Below, piece by piece: positions 1-12,320 of a stretch of 64,000 nucleotides of DNA. The translations under genes were made by a program, and so were the position numbers. The notes beneath the pieces were generated by a model, which was not told the DNA's origin, did not search any database, and saw only the letters and a list, made by a program, of their open reading frames with translations. This stretch comes from Maylandia zebra (taxonomy: Eukaryota > Chordata > Actinopteri > Cichliformes > Cichlidae). Numbering within the stretch: the first letter of the stretch is position 1; every line of letters begins with the position of its first letter. The stretch covers positions 24,990,060 through 25,054,059 of the forward strand of contig NC_135177.1 of the NCBI RefSeq assembly GCF_041146795.1, written 5' to 3'.

Positions 1-581
1 CATTCTTATGTCATTCTAATGTTAGAGATCCTGCAACTGGCATTGGGCTGTGCAGGGCTCTCTCTCTCTTCCGGAAGATGATTGAATAAAGAATTAAATA
101 TAAAATGTTTTGACCGCTCTGAGTCAGGTGTTCTCTGTTCTGTTATGGGGATCAAAGAATCTGGTTTTAATACTAGTCTAAATCAGGCAACATTCACTCT
201 CAGACCAAGACACACAGACAGTAGTATTAAAGTCCTTAACAGTGCCCAGCATTATGCAGTCCATCGTACAGAACTATAGTTACACAGTTACACACAAACG
301 GTCTCTATGGGTTGAACGGATGCAGATAATGAGGGACAGGCAGATGGACACAAGGCAGCAGAGTGGAGGGGAGGGGGGGGGGGGGGGGGGGGGTTATAAC
401 GCTGAGATAAAGCTGAGATTGTCAGTTCGACTTATCAGTGATTATGTTTCTTGCTTTTGTTTATTTTCAGTTTTCGGAGCCACCCCAAAGTGGATGATTT
501 AAGAGCTGTACAGAGTTAATCTCTCTTTGTGTGTTTGTGTTTCCTGAGATTAAGATTTTGTTTCAGTACTCAGCCACAGTC

Positions 582-613
<32 letters not shown>

Positions 614-1365
614 TATTATTATTATCATACATACATTTCATTTCCTCCAGTATTAAAGGAATGTCAGTAGGGACCGGTCCGCCTCTGTCTGTTTCCTTCA
701 GAAGGGTTTTCCCTTTCTTCTTTTTCAAGTCTGGTATCTGCAGTCTCTCCCTATTGATGTCTCTTCACTTTGTTAAACAGAAAGATAAGAAAACTCCACA
801 TCACTCTCAGGGCTGATACAGAGAGGCAAGAGCTCTTTGGTGGTCTCCTTTTCAAATACTAATCGTCAGTTAACAGTGACAATTTAATTATTTCCTTACC
901 CAGTGCTGTTATAAAGACGTTCACCAAACGATTGCTACAGCGATACAATGACAAAAATTCATTTATGCCCGAGAATGGTGTAGAAAGGAGAGTGAGAGAG
1001 ACAAAGAGAAGGAGAAACACGGTGGGTTAATCCAGTGTAGTAATCAGACTAAATAATCCCAACAGCCATGGGTCGCTACCCTGAGCCCCCTACTGTGGGC
1101 CCGAGCCCTTCCATCCTACTGCAAGAAACAGCAGATGGCCCAATGACCTTGCAAGGTGTCACACACGAGCACACACGTATGCATTCAGTACCATAGGGTG
1201 TATACACGAGTCACAGGGACACACACACACACACTTACTGAAACAGTGTTAAGATTTTATGTGGTGAACACTTTTATTAGTTTTTACATTTTATCTAGTA
1301 AAATTCAATGTTTTTAACTTTAAAATGCTTTCATTGGATCATTTTAGGTTAGAAGAGCAGCTTAT
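1..1365. other. Non-coding flank with simple repeats
   Basis: No gene recognised. The stretch holds a G homopolymer (about 370-392), a (TTA)n microsatellite at about 583-625 and a short (AC)n run near 1218-1233. The open frames here are short, low-complexity and have no recognisable domain. If ATP1A3 exon 1 lies upstream, this would be intron 1 sequence; that is inference. Confidence 0.5.
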
Positions 1366-1956
1366 TAGTGATGGGTCGTTCGCGAATGAAATGGCTCTTA
1401 GAGCCGGCTCTTTGACGTGAACGACGCGAGCCGGCTCTTTGACGTGAACGACGCGAGCCGGCTCCTTATCGCGAGCCGTCACGTGGGTTTTTTTTTTTTT
1501 TTTTTTCTCTCAGCCTCTCTCTCGCACTTTTTTTCCGCTTCACTCTGCACGCGAGCCTTGTGCTTTACGCTGGGCAGAGGGGGGAGGGGCGGTAGTTACA
1601 CTCAGTAGCACAGGAACAGAGCCAGAGAGAGAGAAAGAGAACCAGGGACAACAACATTAGAAAGGTATAGTAATCATCCACAACTATTTTCGGTTGCAGA
1701 TGATAAAGGATTGAGAAAGTTTATTCATGCAGGTCCATATGACAGAGAATATGCATGTTCTTTTAGTTTTCATATTATAATTTATATTTAATTGTGTTGT
1801 GGTTTGCAGTGTTTTGTGTTCTTTTCACTTTAAATTTGTGAAAGGAAAAAGCTGAAAATTTAAATAGTTAAAACTTGAAATGTGAATAGTTGATTTTTGT
1901 ATTATATGATTTATTTATTACATTTTATGTGGAGTGAATAAATAAAAGTATATTTA

Positions 1957-2416
1957 CGGTGGCCCCTAGAGACAAAGCACATACAAACTTCAAATCACGT
2001 ACGAACTCTGAAGCATGTACAAACTCCAAAACACGTAAAAACACGTACAAACTCCGAAGCACGTAAAAACTCAGAAGCATTTAAAAACTCAGAAGCACAT
2101 AAAAACTCAAAACACGTACAAAAGACAACAGAAGTGCTCCAGGATGCTGGGCGCAGTGTTGAGCCTTTGTTATCTTGTGGCTACACAAGCCAGCAAGTAC
2201 CAACGACCGGATTTGGTGTGTGGTAATAACAGGTAAATGAACTTTTTTTTAAATTATTTGAATATATATATGAGTGCCTGTGTATAAATACACAAACAAT
2301 ACACACATGCTTTCAATTGTGTAATTTAAGTGATCTAGTAGCTCTGCTTTGGAAGTTCAGTTCATGCTAGAAATGTGTTTTGGAGTTTGTACGTGTTTTG
2401 TCTCTAGGGGCCACCG
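1957..2416. mobile_element. MITE nested in the hAT element
   Basis: Terminal inverted repeats CGGTGGCCCCTAGAGACAAA (1957-1976) and its reverse complement (2397-2416) bound 460 bp. The left arm continues with several degenerate copies of an ACGTACAAACTC-like unit (about 1976-2120). The flanks are both AT-rich (TATATTTA-like), so a target duplication cannot be set with certainty. The superfamily is unassigned. It carries a short signal-peptide-like frame ending at a GT donor (2144-2232). Confidence 0.75.
2144..2232 (+). other. Signal-peptide-like candidate exon inside a MITE
   Basis: An ATG at 2144 opens a frame of 29 complete codons beginning MLGAVLSLLCYLVATQA and ends exactly at a candidate splice donor, AG|GTAAAT, at 2233. 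The start has a hydrophobic core and an A-x-A-like cleavage region, as in a secretory signal peptide. The following residues (KYQRPDLVCGNNR) contain a cysteine. I do not recognise the protein. It could be a captured host first exon or chance; no downstream exon is visible within the MITE. Confidence 0.3.
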
Positions 2417-2637
2417 CATATATTTATATATAAACATATATAAATAAAACCACTTGTTTTTACGTTAGTAATTCCTTTTGTGCATAATTTTATATTATTG
2501 TTAATAATAAATTAATTAAAGCAACAAAACAACCTGAAGAGCCGGTTCGGAGCCGAAAGTGCCGGCTCTTTTTAGTGAGCCGAACCTAAAGAGCCGGATC
2601 TCTAAAAAGAGCCGGAAATCCCATCACTACAGCTTAT

Positions 2638-5360
2638 GGACATTCACAGTAAATACATGCTTTAAAAATGTAAGCATGACAAATTTTAAGCTCTCACAAC
2701 TTTTAATTCTACTCGTTGGTCTATGTGTGTGAAACAGTCGGCTGAGAGGCTTTGCTGACTCCACTCAATGCAACCTTTAAACAAAACGTATGCATCCAGT
2801 CATACACGAGTGACTTTACTTTAAACTTCTGTTTACCACTCAGTAGTCATGTTAGAAGCACTCAGTAACACCATCATGTGGTGCAGAGGACATGACGTTA
2901 TCACTGAATGAGTCAGGTCTGCGGAAAAAGAAGAAGGCTAGCCTCATATGACATGTATGACAGATTTTGTGGTCATTGGAAAAAAAGAAAACTTTAAGAA
3001 GAAAATGTTGGGCGTAGATGTATTTCTTCCATCTACAAACCACTTCCTCATGTGAAAAGAAACAACACTCTTGTGTTTGTGCATTCATAAGCACCGGTTT
3101 CTGTTCTGCCTTATGGCAGGGAAAGAGGAAGGAAAATTACTTCCCAGCTCCAGTGAAACCCGCTATCAGTTCTCATGCCTCAACTTGTCGTGCTAAACAG
3201 ACTTTGCATAATAATAAATCGTCTCTCAGGTGCCACTCCTCAACACAACATGACACTTCCTGCATTTCTGTCATTCGAGGTAGAAAGTGTGCCGTTATCT
3301 GACACAACACTCTCTTTCATTCTCAGGCCTCGCTGACTTTTAGTTTCTTATCTTTTGTGTATTATCACATTACCGTACAGTGACTGGGTCTCTCTTTTAT
3401 TCACTCTACATCTCCCTCACTCTCTCTGCCGCAATGCGTGTAGATGCTGCACATACGGAGTGTAGCCAATACAATGACTCACCTCTGCTCACACAGACAC
3501 ATACTTATTCCTTAAATCGATCGCCTGTGAGCGTTATACAGCAGTGACTACAGTGTCCAGTTACAGGTGCATCAATTATTGCTCATCCTGGATTACATCG
3601 GGGGATCCGAGGAGTACCAGGCCACCGCTGAGATTCACCATGTCAATGGCCATGCCGGTCTCCATGGTTACTTGCCCTCCAAACACGCTTGCTCATCAGT
3701 GTTGTCCACATGAGGGCAAATCGTGTAGTTTGGTCAGCCGGTGCAAGACTCAAACGCGCATGCAGATGCAGGGGGAAAAGATAGTTACTGATATTTGAAA
3801 CACACTTTGATCAATCAGGATATCACCAGATCTGAGTGATTGCATTCCGTTATCCACAGAGGAGCATGGAATTTCTCCATTTCCTGATGATGCCAAAGAT
3901 ATGTCTGTCCATCACTCTGTTTGCTTGTGATATTGTGAAAGAGCGAGTGTCTGTAATTCCAGCCACGGGTCTCCGTTTCCTTCCTCAGGACAGTGGAGGC
4001 TCATTGAATTACCCAGAGCTGTGCGATACAGCTGGACAGAAAAACACAGGCAGCACGTGTTCTTCCTGCATGGCATATTTTCTTCTTCTTCGAGCACCTG
4101 ATTTAACAGCTAATGTCAAGAGAGATATAAAGATCTAAAAATATATATCAGCTGACAGTGATGTCCCTTTTAAATCAATTTTTGTTTTGTTTTTGCAAAA
4201 TAACTCAAGAAGAACTATTGCAAATCAGGTGCAGTGAAGCCATCTTGCAACGTGTTTAAAGGCTGAACCCTTTGTCATAATTGAGTGCCAAGCGCACACA
4301 AAGCTAAAACACTTAACATTCTGTAAATAAGGCGAAACAAAGGATAAGCTTCCAAGATATCACTTCCTATGTGACTCATGCTGCTAACAACTCATTCATA
4401 TCCTGCAAATGAACGTTCACATAAGGGCACACTCAGACACCCAAAGTGAGAATATAATCTATTAGCATTTGAGGACACATTCAAAAAGATACGCATAGCA
4501 TAAGTGCAGTTGCGCAATCTATTAGAGTGGGGTCACTGAGGGTCAAACACTGATATGGAGCCAGCAGACAGACTGCTGGTCAATATCTAATTAGAAGCAT
4601 GAGAGAAGGGTGACAGCAGCTCCTCTCGTGCTTTCACCCACTCGCTGATCCTTTCTCCACCTCGCTGTATCACCTCCCACTGCTGTCTCCTTTTCCGTGT
4701 GCCCAATCCTGTCTGTCATCCATGTCTCTGTCTTTACTTTTCACCACATTTCTCTCTTTGTTTGAGGCTCGTCTCTCCCTCCCCTGCCAGCCACTGTTAT
4801 TGTCTGTCTGCTGTGTGTGCGACATAAAGAGAAAGAACTTTGTCTCCATATTTATATCATCAGTTTAATCATGCAAATTCACAGGGGAGCAGGTGCACTG
4901 CTGAGCTAACAATGCTCCCTAAATGTGTATTTGCTGTGTTCAGTCACTCTCTGGAAAAAATTATCTACAACAGCAATAAAAAGTCTGACAGATGATTCAC
5001 AAGCACCCATCAGTCTGTTGTCTTTGGAACAATGGTGCTAAATTACACTTGAATAGAAGGCAAATCTGTAACTTTCCATGTTATTCAACACCTCTGATCT
5101 CTGATCAGAGATATTTAACTGTTATTCAGTCTGAACAGGCACGTTCACATGTGTGTGTACACATGTATGAGCAAGCACTTCCTCTTTGTCATTTTCAGAG
5201 ACGTGACACACGAGCACACACATGCCCAGGGTCTGTCTCAGAGGGGATGAGCAGCAGTACTTTTCCACTGCATCAGTCTCTGCTCCCTTACCCTCTGTCT
5301 CACCAGGCCTGCCCAGTCTTGCTGCAACAAGAGATTTGCTCACCTGTTCTTTTGTTGCAG

Positions 5361-5405
<45 letters not shown>

Positions 5406-7025
5406 TGTAGTCCAGTCAAACAGCTACCTCGCTCTGACAGCCTACTCTCTGCTTGACATGCTTGAACGAGTGGTTTTATTGTTTGCTTTGAATTCAGCAG
5501 TGGTCGTTGAGAGCAGCACTCCCTCAATTGGTCGGCAATTTTCCCAAGATGTCTTGCATGTGTTGCTTCATGAATACTTTTTTTTTTCAGTTATGAGCAC
5601 AACCAGAAAGGCAGGTCTTAAGTAACAATTGCATACAGACTAAATACGCAGAGACATGATTTCGCAAGACTTTTGCACAAGAGCAGTACAATTACAGCTC
5701 AAGTGGAAAATTCACTGGCAGGCTAATCTTTATTACGCACACTGGTGTAACTGCAGGGGTGTATGTTTTGGTGCGGTCTGGGTGTGGGAGTTTCCATGTC
5801 AACATGTGCGGAGGACTCGGGATCTCGTTTCATACCCCCTCCCAGGTGCTTTTGTAAATGTGTCCGTTTGATTTGGATAAAGGGCCAACTTGTTTTAGAC
5901 TAATTATGTTCGAGGTCAGATAAGCAGTTCATATCTAATTTACAATATCAGATTTAAATAAAGTGAGCAAGCAGGAGTGATCAACCCGGCTATACCACTA
6001 GAGGGTGTATTTTTCCCTGTGAACAACAGCACACATTCAGCACTTCATCATATTTAAGTTACAGGTTAACCTTTAACCTCGTTTTTTTTTTATCGTTTGA
6101 CATAAAATGACTGCTGTTATTGATTTATTAGTCGATAGGTATTGACTTTTCTGTTTGACTTGTGGGGATTTAATTTTGCAATCCCCTGCGTGGAATCAAT
6201 ACTGTATATTTCACTAAAATGATGTTTCACCAAGCTCAACTCCCCCGATGACCAGGTTGGATCAGTGAGCGAACCCACTTGCATCTCCTGGGAGGAGTTC
6301 TTGTCACTCCATGTCACCTCTGACCTTTGATGAAGCAGATTTGTATGGATGAGGCTCATCAAAGGTCAGACTACTCTCCTTCCAGACAACAGGCTAGAAT
6401 TACAGCTATAGACTAAGGATCAGAAAATGTAATGATGGAGGAAATGAGGTTATAAATAGCTCACTTATGTGTAGTTAACCAAAGTGAGCCATCTTCTAAG
6501 GGGAGATTTACAGTAACTGGAATAATAGATTTGATGTAAAGCAGGCAGAGGAGAGTAAAGACAGCTGATGTGTCTGTGTCTGCATGTTTGCGTATACACG
6601 CAGTTTAATTTTTCTTGACATCAAAGTGGCTCTGATGGTTTTGTATTGTAGTGCATGCAAGAGTCTGGTAAGAAACGCTTTGATGAGTCTGCAAACTCAA
6701 TTTTCCTGTTCGCTGTCTCTTTCTTATGTCGTTAATGCTCACTGCTGGAGAAGTAAATGAAAAGGAGCAAAAGTGATTTGTTAAGACCTCAAGGTTAAAC
6801 CATTTGCACTATACGTTTTGATGTGTCCATCAGGATCTTGTGGTCATTGAAGGGAGCATTATTTGATCAATGGAGATCAAATGGGTAGATCGGGCTGCAG
6901 GCACTTGCTTTGATGTGTTGATAATTCACTCCTAACCCAGTTTTATATTTGGTTGAGCAAAACCGAGCCACCCGGGTAATATGTTTTCAATTCTTTAACA
7001 ATGCTTATAATAATAGGTTTTTATA
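2638..7025. other. Non-coding region
   Basis: No gene recognised. The stretch includes a (GT)n microsatellite at 5363-5403. Frames here lack recognisable domains, introns or consistent codon use. It probably lies in ATP1A3 intron 1 or upstream of the gene. Confidence 0.45.
5363..5403. repeat. (GT)n microsatellite
   Basis: An uninterrupted GT dinucleotide run of about 20 units is read directly from the sequence. Confidence 0.97.
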
Positions 7026-7310
7026 GTCATGGGTAGGGCTGGGCCATATTATACCGTTCACGGTAATACCGGTATAATGTTAGGCAACGATAGGAAAATG
7101 AAATATCGCGATAGAATGGGAGTAAAACGCGCATGCGCAGTGCCTTTGTTTTCATACGCACATGGCCGATTGTTGAGTGAAACAGATGAACCAGAATTGG
7201 TTTGTAAAAATGGTGCAACTTCAGTGATGTGGAACTGGTTTGGTGTTTGTCCGTCAGATACACAACAAAGCACATTTTTTGCAGAACATGCAAGCGGCCG
7301 TTGTTATTGT

Positions 7311-8129
7311 CGTATTTGTCGGACTAAGATGCTCTTAAATCTGGGAGTAATCTGGGTCCTAAACTCCGTATGCATCAGGTCAAACAACACTGCAGCATCA
7401 CTTAGAGTTAAAAACTGTCTAAATTCTTTCATCTTTAATAAAACGATCAGCATTGCTGCTTTACCAGGTGTAACTATAAAGTTTAACTTCCAGGCATCCA
7501 TGAAAACAAAAGTTATTACATTTAACGGAGTTAGAAGTTAGCAGGAAGCTAGCGGAAGTTAGCTCGCTAGTTTCGCTAGTTACCTAAGCATGATATAGCA
7601 TGTTCTGACTGAGAGATTTCTGAAAAAAATCAAACGTACAGCTCTGCTATCACTTCCAACATAAATGAAGACAGGAAACTAAACAGCAGTGACGTTTGTA
7701 GGGTTACTGAAGTTGGGCTAGCTGGTATATAATGATGTGCTACGTGATCGCTAGCGACACAGCTATGTTAGCATAACATAAACAGTGAAGCTGGAGGACG
7801 AACACTAACACTTTTCCACTTATAAAAGTTAACGTGAAGGTTCTTCATGGTTAGAGACAAATGCAATCGCATGGCAGGATGTTGTAAACGGACCAAACTT
7901 CAGTCAGGAGAACAACTGAGATAATCCATCCACAATATGAGGTTAGTCATTAATAGACTGCAACAACATGGGAATAGAGCAGCTGCCAGAGAATTCAACA
8001 TTAATGAATCAATGGTACAGAAGTGGAGGAAGCAAGAAGAATGAGTTTAATAAAGTTTGATTTATCTGACTGCTTTGTTTCGCTTAATGTGCCTTATAAT
8101 CCTGTGCACCTTATGGTCCGAAAAATACG
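7311..8129 (+). mobile_element. pogo/Tigger-like remnant nested in the hAT
   Basis: The ends form imperfect inverted repeats: CGTATTTGTCGGACTAAGATGC on the left and the reverse complement of GGTCCGAAAAATACG on the right. A TA follows the right end. Inside, a 35-codon frame (7937-8044) resembles the N-terminal helix-turn-helix of CENP-B/pogo-type transposases. The combination suggests an internally deleted Tc1/mariner-pogo element. Its boundaries are approximate. Confidence 0.55.
7937..8044 (+). pseudogene. CENP-B/pogo-type transposase N-terminal fragment
   Basis: A 35-residue frame contains NRAAAREFNINESMVQKWRK, the usual pattern of an alanine-rich helix, then a recognition helix with W-R-K, found at the N-terminus of pogo/Tigger and CENP-B-like proteins. 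It stops at TGA right after the helix-turn-helix. The DDE catalytic domain is absent, so it cannot catalyse transposition. Confidence 0.5.
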
Positions 8130-8244
8130 TACTGCACACTGCAGTTTAATGTTGCAAAGCACCTCTTTTTAACTTCAGTGGATATTATATATGGTTATGC
8201 TCAGGATACCCATACGGTAAAAAAATATATTTTAAAATACATTT

Positions 8245-8390
8245 TGAAATATATTTCAAAATATACAAAAAATGGCCAAAAAATATATGTGCTAAAATAC
8301 ATTTTAAAATATATTTATATATTTAAAATGTATTTTAGCACATATATTTTTTGGCCATTTTTTGTATATTTTGAAATGTATTTCAAAATG
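8245..8390. repeat. Long AT-rich palindrome at the ISL2EU left end
   Basis: The arms around TGGCCAAAAAATATATGTGC (about 8272-8291) and GCACATATATTTTTTGGCCA (about 8338-8357) are exact reverse complements, and pairing continues outward and inward to a centre near 8316. A further copy of one arm lies at about 8441-8480. The pattern could extrude a cruciform and looks like a duplicated subterminal repeat. Confidence 0.85.
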
Positions 8391-8712
8391 TATTTTAAAA
8401 TACATTTTGAAATATGTTTATGTATTTTGAAATGTTTTTTAGCACATATATTTTTTGGCCATTTTTTGTATATTTTGAAATATATTAATAAAATATATTT
8501 CAAAATACAATTTAAATTTATTTAAAATCATTCAAAAAAATATAAATTTAACCCTTCATATATTTCTAAGAAAACACATTCACATGTAACATCTGAAAGA
8601 AATCTTTATTTGATGTTTAAAACATACATATAGCATATCAATCAAGCAAGGAATATTCATTTTATAAGTTTATTCTCATTACATACTCAAACATTCTAAA
8701 AGAAACACACAC

Positions 8713-8725
8713 ACATATACATATA

Positions 8726-8785
<60 letters not shown>

Positions 8786-8815
8786 TATGTGTGTGTATGT
8801 GTATATGTGTGTGTG
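8713..8815. repeat. (TG)n(TA)n(CA)n compound microsatellite
   Basis: Adjoining TG, TA, CA and TG runs form a near-palindromic simple repeat that is read directly. Confidence 0.95.
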
Positions 8816-9253
8816 ATTGTATGAACATAAGTCAGCATACTTAAAATGTAATTTCTTTTCCTTTTCCAGCAGTCTCAGTTCCCCCAGCTTTCACAGCAAT
8901 CCTCAAAGCCCTTCTGGACACGCTGGGAAACCCCTTCCTTACCGCCACTGTAACAAACAAAAGTCACAGTTCTATTACTTTTATCAGAGTTAAAATAAAA
9001 ATGTGATTTATGTTAGCTGGCTTCATTTAGCAAACAGATATTTCTGTTTATATAGATACAGATATTAATACAGATATATTTTACGCATAATTTTACCTCT
9101 TTTTTTTCCTAGATGGGAAGTCTATCCAGTTCACATTACAGTAATGCTAACACCCCTTTTGGTCGTCTCTCCTTACCTTCCAGCATTCATAAATCTGTTG
9201 ACCTTCTTTGTCTGAGACCAACCACTACAATGCATCATCACCTATTTGTATTG

Positions 9254-9298
9254 GTAACTTACTTTACAACCTATTTTAATGGTTGCAAAGTAAGTTAC
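9254..9298. repeat. Short hairpin
   Basis: The arms GTAACTTACTTTACAACC (9254-9271) and GGTTGCAAAGTAAGTTAC (9281-9298) pair with one mismatch around a 9-nt loop. It sits inside the ISL2EU element. Its role is unknown. Confidence 0.8.
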
Positions 9299-9368
9299 TT
9301 GTGCTGTATGCAATTTTAGATACACAGAAAGTCTTCACTTACTATATATGGCTGTCATAGTGTCCTTA

Positions 9369-11609
9369 TCAAGGGCAGTTCTTCACTCTGCGCCGATGTC
9401 CGTTTTGCTCTGTCCTCCTATAAAAAGCATGAACATTTGAGTGTTTGACTAGTTTTAGATTTCCAAAAATTTGATATTTGTACAACTAAACATTTGAACT
9501 ACAATATATGCTATTGAGCGATACTTTTATGGGTAATTTTTGGTAAAGAAACTGGTGACAGAGTTGTAGGCTTTTTAAAGTACTATTAGCTAACCATTTG
9601 AACTGACTTTCAAAGCTGATTACCTTTTAAATTGCTGTGGATCAAAACCTCCAGTGGGAAGGCGGCCATTAGAAGAACACGCACCATTGAACCTGAAAAT
9701 AACAAAAACAAACAAAAAACAGAACAATATATAAGAGTCCGGTAGGGTAATAAATCTCTTCTGAAGCAATATAGTTCATTTTGGGTGAAAAACAAAACAT
9801 TCCTCTAAAATATATATACTGACATCAGCAATCAACATCATGATTGTAATTATTTCCTTTTTAGTACATCTACTGCTGTTTGCATGTGTCAAGCACTACG
9901 ACTGTATCTATGCATATAAATTCACCATATATATCCAGCAAAAATGTTTTGTTATAGTCAAAAGGAAAACAAACAAAGGCATTCAATCAGAGGTGAGAAA
10001 TTAATTGGGAATATGAATTATAGGTGAACTATTCTTTACCTACTAGCAATCAAGCTTCTTTAACCAAGAAGCTTGAAATATTTGAATGTAAAATAAAATA
10101 AATAAATAAATAATAATAAAAATAACATGATGTAATTAAAATGCACAACTTACATTAAGGAAATCTGCATTTGTATCCACAGGCTAAAAGTAAAACAGTA
10201 AATGTGTTAGTGATAGTACAGGTATTTGTAAAAAAAAAAAAGAGGCAGTAACTGTGACGCTTCTAGTGGGATGCTAAATGCAGAGATTTATATTTACAGT
10301 ATAATACTGCATGTACGGGTAACTGTGTTGTGAACTGTAACTGAATATTAGAGAATCTCAGAGAAATTAAATGTATTTATTTTTTGAATTTATCAATCAT
10401 AAAACCGTCTGTTTTGAAGGCCTGTTACGATAGCGACTTTTTGTTGGTCGGTATATTGCCCCATAAACAATTGCGACAAGTTATGTCATTGTCATTTTAA
10501 GACCATTTTATGTCTTTGAATGTATAATCATAATATAACACCATAATAATGCAAGATCTACACACTTTCAATTGACAAACCAACATCTAATTCTTAAAGT
10601 ATTTAGATCATTGAAATTAGGAATCAAAATATTAGATACCTTAAAAACTTGAATAAATAGTAAATTTTCTAACAAATAGAAAACAATGTTATTTAATGTT
10701 ATTGTTTTGTTATCATTATATTTTATTTTTGTAAATATAATGGCGGATAAATTACATCATCAACAATTATTGAGGTCATGTACATGTATTGTGTGTTAAG
10801 TCGATATATCGATTATTGTGATAGGCCTACTGTTTTGGTATCATAACGAGCTTGTCAAACATGCATGACCACTAAACAATGTCTAAGCAGTAGTATTGGT
10901 CTGAATGACAACAAACATAACTAGTGTTTTGGAAAATCTGTTAGAAAACAGTTATTTCAATAATTATGATTAGCATGTGACACAGACACTGCATAAAAAA
11001 CTACAACAACAAATACTTACTTTAGGAGGATGGGGGAGGGCAGCATGAGGTTGAGACTTTGACATCTGTAAAAAACAAATTCATGTATTACAAACAAGTC
11101 ACTTAAAAATACATTAATGTGGCAGACTGTTCCCTGTTCAGATGCAGTGTATAAGTACAATCAGGGCTGTCACAACAATGGGGTGGGGCCAAGTGGCTGC
11201 AACCCTAGGTACAATGTGCAGGTATATATAATTACATATAATATATGTGAATAAAGCAAGAATCTGTTTAGGTTAGTCACTGTGCTGACTGATGCTTGCT
11301 AGGTTTATATGATTGCAAACTGCACAAAAACAACAACAGCAACAACATTAATGACAATGACAAACAAAATTACTTACATTTATGTAAATCTCACATTAGG
11401 AAGATCTGCATTCGATTTCATGGGCTGAAATAAATAGGCAGAAACATTACTGCTAAAAAAATAAAAAACAAAAACTCTAAAAAGCCTAAAAATGACTTAA
11501 AAAGCAAGGAAATGTGGAACATTGTAATTAGCGAACATTAATAAAGCATAACTGTTCTTTGTTTCTAACCTTGGTAAGTACTCTGTAGCCAGAAGGAGAG
11601 GTAGGATTT
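9369..11609 (-). pseudogene. Possible minus-strand spliced transposon gene of micro-exons
   Basis: Six short minus-strand segments are each framed by a polypyrimidine-AG acceptor and a GT donor: 11609-11570 (40 nt), 11424-11395 (30 nt), 11065-11021 (45 nt), 10183-10154 (30 nt), 9692-9624 (69 nt) and a terminal one from 9417 to a TGA at 9369. The two 30-nt segments are related (PMKSNADLPN and PVDTNADFLN). The 69-nt segment reads FNGACSSNGRLPTGGFDPQQ. Phases do not join cleanly throughout. It may be the 3' part of an ISL2EU gene, possibly the THAP gene further right. The product is not recognised. Confidence 0.3.
10417..10829. mobile_element. hAT MITE
   Basis: A 413-bp element with ends AAGGCCTGTTACGATAGCG and, in reverse complement, TAGGCCTATCACAATAATCG is flanked by a perfect 8-bp duplication CTGTTTTG (10409-10416 and 10830-10837). 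It has no coding capacity and is inserted in the ISL2EU element. Confidence 0.88.
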
Positions 11610-11732
11610 CTGTGAAAGCCAAATTAAATGTGAATAGGCTTTGATAGTTATTGAGAAGGCAGAATAATAAGAAAAGGCAAAAGTACGTCACAATATAATT
11701 AATTAAGTTACATATTTTGATTACCAAATTAT

Positions 11733-12039
11733 GGAAGCGTGGAGCTGCCACCCAGGCAAAAGAAAAATAGAGCTGTATCACGTTATGACGTGAAATGTTT
11801 ATTGTTCTAACATTATGCTTTTCATGTTTGTATAATATAATATCACGTTATTATAATATACATAATTGTCACGTTCGCACAATATTGTACGGACGTGATA
11901 ATTATGTACATTTTTCGTACAATGTTGTTCAAACATGTTGTTCAAACATGATAGTATATTGTTAGAACGATAAACTTTTCACGTTATAACGTGATATACT
12001 TATATTTCTCTTTTGCCTGGGTGGCAGCTCTACGCTTCC
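11733..12039. mobile_element. Long-palindrome MITE
   Basis: About 307 bp with long imperfect inverted arms. GGAAGCGTGGAGCTGCCACC at the left pairs with the reverse complement at the right end, and pairing resumes inside with ATCACGTTATGACGTGAAA. It is essentially one long foldback. The target duplication is not resolvable and the superfamily is unassigned. Confidence 0.75.
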
Positions 12040-12320
12040 GTTCCAAATACACGAGAATAAAGTAATATTATATGGGAAAAGGCACCTGCTAGCTTGATGA
12101 TGGAGGCGTCTTACGGTGTGTTCACACCGAACGCGATGGACGCGAATAAAACGCCCCAAACGCCCCTAATTTGACGCGTGTACATTCGCGTCTCAACGCG
12201 TGTCCAAGAAAAATCCATCGCGCGTCAAAATATGATATTTTGACGCGCGTGAACCGGAAATGTGGGAGAAATGTGGGAGGAATGTGGGAGGGAGTTGTGC
12301 CAGACCGGTATCTTTGCAAG

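Larger units (their letters stand above)
1366..2629. mobile_element. Non-autonomous hAT transposon
   Basis: The element starts TAGTGATGGG and ends CCCATCACTA, and is flanked by a perfect 8-bp duplication CAGCTTAT (1358-1365 and 2630-2637). An 8-bp duplication with short inverted ends is the hAT signature. Subterminal GAGCCGGCTC-type repeats occur near both ends (1398-1465 and 2536-2610). There is no transposase frame, so it is a deletion derivative mobilised in trans. A second inverted-repeat element (1957-2416) is nested inside it. Confidence 0.88.

Noticed and set aside
4992..5456. Plus-strand open frame of 154 codons
   Set aside because: It runs into a (GT)n microsatellite giving VCVCVC repeats, has no recognisable domain and no splice support.
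7026..7033. ATGGG followed by GTAGGG as a possible ATP1A3 first coding exon
   Set aside because: The same GTCATGG occurs at 20734 as the target duplication of the hAT element, and there is no promoter context.
8178..8525. Lys/Ile/Tyr-rich open frames on both strands
   Set aside because: They arise from the AT-rich palindromic repeats at the ISL2EU end and have no protein-like composition.
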